Assembly (NCBI GenBank): GCA_018606725.1
Contig: JAGYID010000004.1
Coordinates: 1-55,538 of the forward strand
Origin: Acidobacteriota bacterium
GTDB taxonomy: Bacteria; Acidobacteriota; Polarisedimenticolia; Gp22-AA2
DNA: 55,538 nt
Direction: 5' to 3'
The notes under the pieces were generated by a model that searched no databases, was not told the DNA's origin, and saw nothing but the letters and a program-made list of their open reading frames with translations. The translations under genes and the position numbers were made by a program. This document shows positions 49,901 to 55,538 of the stretch, piece by piece (positions within the stretch are counted from its first letter, which is position 1; every line of letters begins with the position of its first letter).

Positions 49901-50458
49901 ACCATGTTCCTCAACTCGTCCCTGCAGCGCGGCTTCGCCACCGCGCTCGCCGAGCAGGGCGAGGTGGTCTCCGGGCCCGACATCGGCGCCCGCAACGACT
50001 ACGTCGCGTATCTTGCGGCAGAGGGAAAGGGGGAGGGGACCATCGGTCCTCCTTCCAAGGACGTGTACGGGACGCCGATCCAGGGTGGGCCGAACAGGCG
50101 GGGAGTCTGGAAGGATATCGAGCATCATTACGAGCTGCGAAGCGGCTCCGGCACGGCAGTGGGAGTGTACGGGACTCGCGACCTGGGGCTCGGATTCCAA
50201 CACGGCGCGGTGGGCGAATTCGCCACGGTGCAGCAAGTCACCCGGCCGCACTACGGCTATCTGGTCGGCGGCATCTCGACGCAACAGTTCGCGCGCGAGC
50301 TGTTCGACCAGGGGTACAGCGGCACGTTGTTCACTTTGACGGGACGCGCCTCCGACTTTTTGATAGAGTTCATCTACGGTCCGTACGGCGGCGGTCTCGC
50401 GGTGGGGGTGCACAACGGTCGCGTGGCCGGCCATGACCCGTACGGCGGCTCTCCCTGA
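43985..50458 (+). CDS. Giant SpvB/RHS-repeat secreted protein
   Basis: A 2157-residue exported protein. The SpvB/TcB-like N-terminal domain begins after the signal (PVVDPSTGVASVLFPIEVPP, LALRYSS). Five FG-GAP/VCBS-type motifs follow (GVRMVDLNRDGLPD, GVRFLDINDDGLPD, GVRIADVNADGRMD, GVRIMDLNVDGWPD, GVRLADVDGDGGVD). Then come many YD/RHS repeats (YDALDR-type, such as YDPLDRLIDRL), and the RHS core near 1831-1869 (LGRFLQPDGL, NRYAYARNNPVN, DPEG). The C-terminal 287 residues are unique, with two hydrophobic stretches and then a soluble tail, the place where RHS proteins carry toxins. The first start is ATG 43985; GTG 44120 would give a neater signal peptide. No obvious immunity gene follows. Confidence 0.92.
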   Translation: MTGLRRCVIWGERSGGGRRLGTGARPAPVSPRPAADRRPRFATDRVTKGLAVAAALALAAGLALADEASNPARDGFGPLPGAPVVDPSTGVASVLFPIEVPPGRHGLQPALALRYSSASRGGNAGFHFQFEIGAIERSTRFGPPRFDDSDTFVLRLDGQEHDLVPVDGSGTQFRTAVESGFLVARLSPGPFGPGSTYWVARGRDGRFYRFGFNNDAAGGNVSQVDNFKWGLDRIEDTAGNVMEFRTWTAGKTLFVTRIEYAAHPATGLPPTNRVEFCWERRGDMRTSTSGEIVSYRLASIRTVVRDVTARTYRFGYQVRGGYGIGDCTAPAPLPAEPTPVGNEPPSPQPPKSGPGGPRQIESASSLQTTASTPLPDDQLSKINSLLTTIERGDGAGLTLPPVRYTYTATTGNVAWSEPMPDPPPLPFVANSDVDQDPGVRMVDLNRDGLPDMLQFRGNCGLVCNTVKSVYLNVGGRFVYDAAWTAGLMNLVNPADTTRSAWFVLKRGTNDSVDNGVRFLDINDDGLPDVVRLAQYFDGGIRKGVHLNTGSGFTTDVSGAWPLPNEPFVALEENPSRDVSEDLGVRIADVNADGRMDLLVSRGQWGGPLTRRVYVHDHGQYRLDSRYALPDEAFVRHISHGRWIDMGVRIMDLNVDGWPDLFVAANVNGVIRNSAYLYTKGSGGSPVTWAPQTGWMLEPTGGEAFVDVSNSGDGSSLDRGLRVVNATTIMMARSWNGRPIEKKIWSVYAGGGWAGGAFDYFPALFVVKRTDRLPRDQGVRLADVDGDGGVDLVISPEVGTREWRRSLGWSNALLLASWSNGLGGLTTLAYAPAPHGGTVQGGARAALPFALPVVARKDVSDAMGHTYTTAYQYEGAYYHHAAREFRGFRTVRVLEPGGERMTETLHHQQTALFTAPLRGAPERIITRRGVDGAIFSRTSWTYDTTDVTPPLAHPVTRVETALFEWTVTDPESVAAVRRSATTTSYEFDDSTHPPDRILRRRTERLLGDPDDPGDDRTVVEEYAAAIEDAATGGPGRGRWFLDLPAHRYVAGSDGLVASESWTFYDGRGFGDVGALGLPTLEARRGGPPGPAGARGPDDRDNPKVTRTYDRYGNLETETDPLGRQGRFGHGSTDPTFTFPESETDPLGRVTIRTFDARTGLLTALADPNGDEVHTLYDGFGRKVADYGPYDAADRPTVAYAYDAGVVPARAFRYAREVSGQGERAGTDGCIESITYVDGLGRPLQTRTESTSGQTIITGAVTFDAAGRVATEAEPFAVPAGVDYVAPGPEILVTRFDYDAAGRRIAVTDAAGNVSREEPFAGDSRVIDPGGHRRDLRRDAFGNVLRVDEYEGGPGDWRPASSATYAYDAVGRQIRIVDPSGAAATLGYDTLGRRTALDDPHTGSWRYEHDLKGNLLVQVDPSGRRTTMTYDPLDRLIDRLAPDGRRDRWSYDEGGAAGLALGRLTSIVDPTGTQRFAYDRLGRVVEASRTLDGTTYTIGTAYDAMARVTSLSLPGGRTLSYHYDQGGNLDSLAPYARGLSYDNRGALLAMTLGNDTIVTRQYDDATGLPAQFQVDRGGSHLLDLAFRYDPDGLVAAIEDRTVPGIPRSQSFAYDGRHRLVRAAGGDFDLSYVYDGAGNITAKEGRAFTYAIPARSQWLSGTSTGETFLYDNTGNVIVRRSAAADWTYTYDAAGRMTGIAESLSGLAVSNDFDASGRRVREVTSRGADRSVLLTPMPQIEVRDGALSVHIFAGDLRVAILESSGRTLYPITDFLGSTRLVLDEAGTVVSRHDYRPYGAAAPGSDPAPVTRTYAGGEANPATGLLLMGHRFLDPSLGRFLQPDGLVAERFDPQALNRYAYARNNPVNMTDPEGRNPIAAILFVGAIALLDRQTRADVGTSVGLTAATILLTGALGPGASAGLHALLASSPALYASAVTAVILHTPLGQGMVQANIEVLRELGVAPRTATIAASVFTTMFLNSSLQRGFATALAEQGEVVSGPDIGARNDYVAYLAAEGKGEGTIGPPSKDVYGTPIQGGPNRRGVWKDIEHHYELRSGSGTAVGVYGTRDLGLGFQHGAVGEFATVQQVTRPHYGYLVGGISTQQFARELFDQGYSGTLFTLTGRASDFLIEFIYGPYGGGLAVGVHNGRVAGHDPYGGSP

Positions 50459-52485
50459 TGGTGAAGACGTTGCAAGCGTCCCTGACGAGATGGCGCCCTG
50501 TCGCGGCGCCGCGGCCGCCCCGGGCCTCCTCCCGACGGGCGGCCGCTTCCCTGTTCTGCCTGCTCCTGCTCGCGGCCCCGCGGACGACGGCCCGGGCCGG
50601 CAGCGTCACCGTGCTCGAAGAAAACGGACGGCCGTTCTGCACCGGGCGCCCCGGGTTTCGCGCCATCCGGGCCGCCCTGCCGGACGGTGCCGGTGGCCAA
50701 CTGCTGGTGACCGAGGACACGCCGCCCAATTTCCCGCCCAGCGAGAAGGAGGACATCTTCGTCATTCACCTCGATGCCGATCTCACACCGCTGCCGGTCG
50801 GCGACGGGCTGTTCTCGTCGGATCCATGCGGCGCTCTGATCGCCGGCGGTCCGAGATGGCAGCTGCCGTCGTCCGTGCAGGCGCGCGGGAACGGCGCGTT
50901 CCTGGTCGCCATCACCGACGACCGCGACGGTCCCGACCGCGCCTTCGTCGCCCTGCAGGAGTTCGACCAGCAGGGTCGCCCGCTCCTCGCGCCGGAGCCG
51001 GTCGTCCTGTCGAACCGGGAGTTCGAATCACGCCATGCCCGCCTGACGCCCGACGGCATGGGCGGTCACTTCATCGCCTGGGCCGAGCTCTATCCTCCGC
51101 AGCCGACGTTTACCGGCAGTCTGCTGTTGCAACGGTTGGACGCCGGCGGACGCCCGCTCTGGGCGGCCCCGACGCAGGTGTCGTTCGGGATCGGTCTCAA
51201 CCCCTTCAACACCGTTGTCGCCGCCGACGGCGGCGGCGGGGCGTACGTCGCCTGGGACGAGGACCGTCCCGATCTCGTCCCACTCGACGGCAGTATCTGG
51301 GTCCAGCACGTCGATGGTGACGGGAGGCCGCTGTGGCCGGCCGGCGGGCTCCGGCCGTGGGACGGCAGGGACGAGTACAACGGGCTTGACCTGCTGGCGG
51401 TTGACGACGGAGCGGTGCTGGTCTTCTCGTCGGTGCAGATCCGAGCGCAGAAATATTCGCCCGGCGGCGCGCGGCTGTGGGGCGCACAGGCGCGCGTCAT
51501 CTCCGACCGTCTCGACTTCGTAGCTTACCAGGCCGACCGCCCGCGCCTGCGTCCCGCCCCCGGAGGAGACTTCTTCGCAGTCTGGCAGGAGTACCACGAG
51601 CACGGCGACTCGGTCCTCGCGGCCCGCCGTCTTGGCCGCGACGGCACGCTCCCCTGGCCGGTGCCGGTCGAAGTACGCCGGTACAGCGACCGGTTCTTCG
51701 GGGTCGCCGCATCGGTGTTGCGCGACGGATCGCTGGCGGTCGCCTGGGAGGAGAGCCGCCCGATCGGCGATTGGTCGAATCTGTTCATGCAGAACATCGA
51801 CGCGCGGGGGCGCGTCAAGGGTCCCCTGAACGGGCTGCCGGTCGCGCTCGCGCCGGGGGGGCAGTCGCTGCCGATCTTCCTTCAGCCGGCGGACGGGGCG
51901 CCGGCCTCCGAGGCGACCGTCGCCTGGTCCGACCAGCGCCTTCCGTCGCTGACCGGGGACTCCTACGGCCTGTTCGTCCAGAAGATCCGGTTCTTCTCCT
52001 CGCCCCGGTTGGACGCAGCGCCCGCGACGGCGCTCCGGCAGGGTGAAGAAGCCGTACTGACCCTGCATGGCGACGATCTGCAACCTGGCGCCTCGATGCA
52101 GGCCGGCGGCGGCGTGACGGCGGAACTGATCGACGTGACCCCCGATGCGCCCGACCGGCCGGGGGACCGGCTTCTCCTGAAGGTGCGGGCCGACCCCGAG
52201 GCGCGCGCCGGCGCGCGCGACCTCACTCTGGTGAATCCCGATGGCGGCGCGGTGACGCTCGCCGCCGTCCTGTCGATCGGGCTGCGCCCCGGCCGCGCCG
52301 ACGTCGATCGCAGCGGGCGGGTCGACGGGTACGACCTCGCGCTCCTGGCCGACGCATTCGGTCGCCGCGAGGGGGAGCCGCGCTTCGCGCCGGCCTCCGA
52401 TATCAATTCGGACGGCGTCGTCGACGGTCTCGACCTGGCGCCGCTGGCGGCGCGCTTCGGCGGCCCGCCGGAGACGGCGCCGTGA
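50458..52485 (+). CDS. Exported propeller-like protein with C-terminal dockerin domain
   Basis: A 675-residue secreted protein. The signal (AAASLFCLLLLAAPRTTARA) comes after a long basic N-terminus. Residues about 50-510 consist of repeated strands with FLVAITDDRD, HFIAWAELYPP, AYVAWDEDRPD, FAVWQEYHEHGD and LAVAWEESRP, a pattern of a beta-propeller with W-x-D/E blades. A small IPT-like domain (about 520-605) precedes a type I dockerin (about 613-670): DVDRSGRVDGYDLALLADAFG and DINSDGVVDGLDLAPLAARF, two calcium loops. Its ATG overlaps the RHS stop by one base (TGATG), so translation is coupled. No cohesin is present in the window. A role as RHS partner is possible. Confidence 0.85.
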   Translation: MVKTLQASLTRWRPVAAPRPPRASSRRAAASLFCLLLLAAPRTTARAGSVTVLEENGRPFCTGRPGFRAIRAALPDGAGGQLLVTEDTPPNFPPSEKEDIFVIHLDADLTPLPVGDGLFSSDPCGALIAGGPRWQLPSSVQARGNGAFLVAITDDRDGPDRAFVALQEFDQQGRPLLAPEPVVLSNREFESRHARLTPDGMGGHFIAWAELYPPQPTFTGSLLLQRLDAGGRPLWAAPTQVSFGIGLNPFNTVVAADGGGGAYVAWDEDRPDLVPLDGSIWVQHVDGDGRPLWPAGGLRPWDGRDEYNGLDLLAVDDGAVLVFSSVQIRAQKYSPGGARLWGAQARVISDRLDFVAYQADRPRLRPAPGGDFFAVWQEYHEHGDSVLAARRLGRDGTLPWPVPVEVRRYSDRFFGVAASVLRDGSLAVAWEESRPIGDWSNLFMQNIDARGRVKGPLNGLPVALAPGGQSLPIFLQPADGAPASEATVAWSDQRLPSLTGDSYGLFVQKIRFFSSPRLDAAPATALRQGEEAVLTLHGDDLQPGASMQAGGGVTAELIDVTPDAPDRPGDRLLLKVRADPEARAGARDLTLVNPDGGAVTLAAVLSIGLRPGRADVDRSGRVDGYDLALLADAFGRREGEPRFAPASDINSDGVVDGLDLAPLAARFGGPPETAP

Positions 52486-52534
52486 GGCGGAGAGGGCGCC
52501 CCGCTCTTCTCCCGGCCGGGGCAACGCACCTACA

Positions 52535-54082
52535 ATGCGCAGCATGTCGATCGGCCTGGACATCGGCTCGTCCTCCGTCAAGGCGGTGCGCGCCGCGGCG
52601 GGGCCGCGCGGCGGTAAGGTCGCCGGGCGGCCGCGGCCGCTGGTCACCCGCCGAGGGCGCGGCGGCCGGGTCGAGCAGGATCCGCAGGCGATCCTGGCAG
52701 CCTCCCTGGCGGCGCTGCGGGACGCCGCGGCGGGCCTCCCCGCCGGCCGCCCGGCGGCGCTCGGCATCGCCACGCAGCGCTCGACCATCCTGTTCTGGGA
52801 CCGCGACACCGGCCGGCCGCTGACGCCGGCGCTCTCCTGGCAGGACGTCCGCGGCGAGGATCTCTGCGAGTCGGTCATGCGACGGCGCGCCGCGACGACG
52901 CCGGCGCCGCCCGGCGACAGTCCCGCGGCCGCCATCGCGGCGCGCACCGGCCTGCGGCTCAGCCCGCATTACTCCGCCTCCAAGCTCGCTTGGGCGCTGC
53001 GGCACGTGCGCGGCCTGCGGCACCGGCTGCTCGACGGTCGCGCCCTGTGGGGCACGCTCGGCACCTGGGTCGTCTGGCACCTGAGCGGCGGCGCGCTGTA
53101 CGCCATCGATCACGCCAACGCCCAGCGCACCTTGTTGTTCGACATCGACGCCCTCGCCTGGGATCCAGTCCTGTTCGCCGCCTTCGGCCTCGAGCCGCTG
53201 ATCGAGGCGCGCGCCGTGCCGGCGCTCGTGCCGACGGTGCTGGCGGGCGCGGGCGGCGGGTTGCCGCTCGTCTCCGGTCCGCCGTTCCGCCTCGCCGCCA
53301 TGACCGGCGATCAGCAGGCCGCGCTAATCGGTCTCGGCTGTCGCGCCGAGGGGGACGTGGCGATCAACTATGGTTCGGGCGCCTTCGTCCTGATCAACAC
53401 CGGGGCGCGGCGGGCGCGCGCCCCCGGCCTGCTCACCACCCTCGTCGCGTCATGGCGAGACGGGCGCGACGCGCGCGATGAGCGCGGCACGTCGGCGCGC
53501 TTCGCGATCGAGGGGACGGTGAACGCCGCCGCCACCGCCATCGACTGGGCCGAGCGGCGCCTGCGGGTGCGCGTCAGGACGCGCCAGCTCGACCTGTTCC
53601 TGGGCCGCGACGACGGACGGCGGCGGGTGCATTTCCTGCCGGCGGTCGCCGGCATCGGCGCGCCGCACTGGGACCCGGAGGCGCGGCCGCGGTTCACCGG
53701 GGACATCGCCGGGTCGTCACCCGCGCAGCTGATGCGGGCGGTGGTCGAGTCGATCGCCCTGCGCTGCACCGAGATCGTCCGCGCCGCCGGCGCCGGCGCC
53801 GGGCGGCGCGACCGGCCGATCCTCGCGGCCGGCGGATTGACCCGCTGCCGGGCGCTCTTGCAGGCGCAGGCCGACCTGCTGCAGCGACCGATCGCCGTGC
53901 GCGATTTCCCCGACGCGACCGGTCGCGGCACCGCCCTGCTGGCCGCGGTCTCCCCGGCGCGGCTGTTCGGCGCCCGGACAGCGACACGCTCGGGTGACAC
54001 CATCTTCCGGCCACGGATCTCCGCCGATGAGGCGGAGTCACGTTTTCGATCCTGGGAGCGGGCGGTCTACGAACGGCGCTGA
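52535..54082 (+). CDS. FGGY family carbohydrate kinase (glycerol-kinase-like)
   Basis: A 515-residue cytoplasmic sugar or polyol kinase. The N-terminal ATPase signature GLDIGSSSVKAV, the IATQRSTILFWDRDTG and SWQDVRG blocks, and the hinge TGDQQAALIGLG followed by NYGSGAFVLIN are typical of the FGGY family and most like glycerol kinases. IVRAAGAG to ILAAGGLTRC marks the C-terminal nucleotide site. Starts at 52535 and 52544 are both possible; neither has a strong ribosome site. No glycerol transport or dehydrogenase gene is near, so the substrate is uncertain. It overlaps the convergent TlpA-like gene by 16 bases. Confidence 0.9.
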   Translation: MRSMSIGLDIGSSSVKAVRAAAGPRGGKVAGRPRPLVTRRGRGGRVEQDPQAILAASLAALRDAAAGLPAGRPAALGIATQRSTILFWDRDTGRPLTPALSWQDVRGEDLCESVMRRRAATTPAPPGDSPAAAIAARTGLRLSPHYSASKLAWALRHVRGLRHRLLDGRALWGTLGTWVVWHLSGGALYAIDHANAQRTLLFDIDALAWDPVLFAAFGLEPLIEARAVPALVPTVLAGAGGGLPLVSGPPFRLAAMTGDQQAALIGLGCRAEGDVAINYGSGAFVLINTGARRARAPGLLTTLVASWRDGRDARDERGTSARFAIEGTVNAAATAIDWAERRLRVRVRTRQLDLFLGRDDGRRRVHFLPAVAGIGAPHWDPEARPRFTGDIAGSSPAQLMRAVVESIALRCTEIVRAAGAGAGRRDRPILAAGGLTRCRALLQAQADLLQRPIAVRDFPDATGRGTALLAAVSPARLFGARTATRSGDTIFRPRISADEAESRFRSWERAVYERR

Positions 54083-54717
54083 GCCCCCGTCGCCGGCGGC
54101 GCGGGGGCGCCCGGGCCGGGCAGAGCCGGCTTGGCCGCGGGCGGCGAGGCAAGTCGCGGCTTGACCGCCCTCTCGAAGGCGGCGCCGGGGAACGCCCCCC
54201 AGAACACCTCGGCGACCTTGCCGGCGCGATCGATCAGGAACGAGGTCGGCTGCACCGGCGGCGAGCCGAAGTCCTTCCAGGTCTTCATGTCGACGCTGAG
54301 GATCGGATAGGGCACCTTGAACGTCCTGAGGAACCCGTCCAGATAGCCGCGCTGCTCCGGCGGGAACACCAGCTCGTCCATATTGAACCCGAGCACCACC
54401 AGGCCGCGCTCCCGGTAGAGCCCGTACAGCTGGATCAACGCCGGCGTCTCCTGCCGGCACGGCATGCAGGTGGAGAACCAGAAGTTGACGAGGATCAGCT
54501 TGCCGCGGAAGTCGGCCAGCCTGACGGTGCGTCCCTGCAGATCCTTGAGCGCGAACTCCGGCGCCGCCCGGTCGAGCCAGCCGGCGCGGAACGACTCCTT
54601 CTCCATTGGGCGCTGCGCGTGCCGCTCGCTGCCGGGCATGTTGGCCGACGCGGCGACAGAAACGGCCAGCAGGACAACGGCCAGCGGGAACGCCCGGCGC
54701 GCGCGCGAGCGGCTCAT
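54067..54717 (-). CDS. TlpA-like periplasmic thiol-disulfide oxidoreductase
   Basis: A 216-residue exported thioredoxin-fold protein. A signal peptide (FPLAVVLLAVSVAASA) is followed by the redoxin opening APEFALKDLQGRTVRLADFRG. The active site is C84-M-P-C87 (STCMPCRQE) and the cis-Pro is in PPVQPTSFLID. The C-terminal tail is Pro/Ala-rich. It likely reduces disulfides in secreted proteins or during cytochrome c maturation. Its ATG overlaps the lysS stop by 4 bases (ATGA), so the two share a transcript. Confidence 0.93.
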   Translation of the reverse strand: MSRSRARRAFPLAVVLLAVSVAASANMPGSERHAQRPMEKESFRAGWLDRAAPEFALKDLQGRTVRLADFRGKLILVNFWFSTCMPCRQETPALIQLYGLYRERGLVVLGFNMDELVFPPEQRGYLDGFLRTFKVPYPILSVDMKTWKDFGSPPVQPTSFLIDRAGKVAEVFWGAFPGAAFERAVKPRLASPPAAKPALPGPGAPAPPATGAQRRS

Positions 54718-55538
54718 GCCGAGGCGGCCTCCTTGAGACGCCCCACCACGAATTCCCGGTCGAGAAACGCCAGGAACCAGCCGGCGCGCGGCCCTTTCGC
54801 CTGCGCCAGGAAGACCTTGTAGATCGCCTCGAAGGCGGCGGTCGTCACCTCGAGGCCGGCCTCCTTGGCCAGGTCGTAGATCAGCGCGTGGATCGCCTCG
54901 CCGCTCATTCCCGGCTTCAGCGCCCCGGCCAGCAGCCCGAGAAACCGGCGCTGCGCCGGGTCGAGCGTCGCCGCCTCCGCCGGCATGGCGCGCTGCACCG
55001 AGAACTTGACCTCGGCGGGCGCGAACTCCTTCAGCCAGCGGATGGCGTAGCCGGCCCGCTCCTTGAGCGCCCCGGGATCCTCCACCGGGTAGTTGTTGCG
55101 CTTCAGGATCACCACCGCCTGGTCGAGATCGAAGTCGGCCATCTGCACGACGTTGACCAGGTGCCGGAACGGCACGCCGATCGGCTTGAACTGGTGCGCC
55201 GCCGACAGCTCGATGGCGCGCGGATCGCGGGTCGACGAGGCGGCGTCGTCGAATTCATCGATGAGCGACAGCATCGGCAGCCCCGGGTCGAAACCGATCG
55301 AGCGCATCGGCCGGGTCTTGACCACCAGGTAGCGCAGCACCTCCGGCGGCAGCACCTCCAGCATCCGGTGCACCGACAGGTTGATCCCCTTGCTCTTCTT
55401 GAGCTCCCCCTTCCCCTTGAAGGAGATCCACTCGTAGGTCACCGGGAACGGCGGCGGCGCGTTGTAGACCTCCCGGCAGATGCGCGCCCCGGTGTCGTAC
55501 GAGCCGCCCCGGGTGGCGTGATCCTTCCCGAACGGCTC
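54714..55538 (-). CDS. lysS: Class I lysyl-tRNA synthetase, 5' end outside the window
   Basis: The 3' part (275 codons including the stop) of the class I lysyl-tRNA synthetase (LysRS-I). It is homologous to the archaeal form and unrelated in fold to the common class II enzyme. The segment EPFGKDHATRGGSYDTG and the KMSKS-type loop in GELKKSKGINLSV, followed by LEVLPPEVLRYLV and MRSIGFDPGLPML, are diagnostic. The C-terminal helical anticodon-binding cage follows, ending FLDREFVVGRLKEAAS. The frame stays open to the window edge, so the gene is truncated only by the boundary. LysRS-I is restricted to some bacterial phyla, which helps to place the host. Confidence 0.94.
   Translation of the reverse strand, partial: EPFGKDHATRGGSYDTGARICREVYNAPPPFPVTYEWISFKGKGELKKSKGINLSVHRMLEVLPPEVLRYLVVKTRPMRSIGFDPGLPMLSLIDEFDDAASSTRDPRAIELSAAHQFKPIGVPFRHLVNVVQMADFDLDQAVVILKRNNYPVEDPGALKERAGYAIRWLKEFAPAEVKFSVQRAMPAEAATLDPAQRRFLGLLAGALKPGMSGEAIHALIYDLAKEAGLEVTTAAFEAIYKVFLAQAKGPRAGWFLAFLDREFVVGRLKEAASA

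Overview
This is a gene-dense, very GC-rich window from a Gram-negative bacterium. It encodes a TonB-dependent outer-membrane receptor, lipoproteins and many signal peptides, and starts with a GTG or TTG are common. A class I lysyl-tRNA synthetase, large receptor-type Ser/Thr kinases with TPR-like regions, an ACE-like M2 peptidase and several DUF885/M14/C69/M20 peptidases together resemble Acidobacteriota (Thermoanaerobaculia/Polarisedimenticolia-like) or a neighbouring deep lineage. The phylum is an inference. No tRNA, rRNA, CRISPR array, phage or intact insertion sequence was recognised.

Layout. 1-3.5 kb: housekeeping genes (metG, tatD, a zinc-ribbon protein). 3.5-9.2 kb: two divergent units. 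One runs leftward (hotdog-fold protein, thioredoxin-type arsC, DUF1330, SRPBCC). The other runs rightward and encodes a flavin-dependent halogenase-like enzyme, a free-standing acyl carrier protein and an AMP-forming ligase, which looks like a small carrier-protein-tethered biosynthetic cassette. 9.3-16.9 kb: a DUF309 gene, then a strong promoter, a cobalamin riboswitch and an intrinsic terminator, followed by a tightly overlapping operon for a surface protein, a TonB-dependent receptor, a beta-propeller lipoprotein and a secreted protein of unknown fold. A B3/B4-domain gene may also belong to it. This is the best candidate for a little-described system, probably vitamin B12 capture at the cell surface.

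16.9-25 kb: a 182-bp near-perfect palindrome, followed by a leftward block (M20 peptidase, exported methyltransferase, EfpL-type EF-P, Tat-like small protein, amidase, SDR, M2 peptidase, YceI). 25-36 kb: a membrane Ser/Thr kinase; an SDR/MFS/DUF885 group; and a peptide-use operon (M14-like, C69 dipeptidase, YfcC-type transporter). 36-40.5 kb: a TPR-like array fused to a pseudokinase domain and an intact kinase domain, then CGFS glutaredoxin and BolA (an iron-sulfur partner pair) and a small lipoprotein. 40.6-52.5 kb: giant secreted proteins, namely a beta-propeller/cytochrome c fusion, a 2157-residue SpvB/RHS protein and a translationally coupled dockerin-bearing protein. 52.5 kb to the end: an FGGY sugar kinase, a TlpA-like thioredoxin and the 3' part of class I lysS.

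Three themes stand out. The first is surface and secreted protein innovation, including an apparently shared C-terminal module in two unrelated exported proteins. The second is elaborate eukaryote-like kinase architecture. The third is long palindromic intergenic elements.
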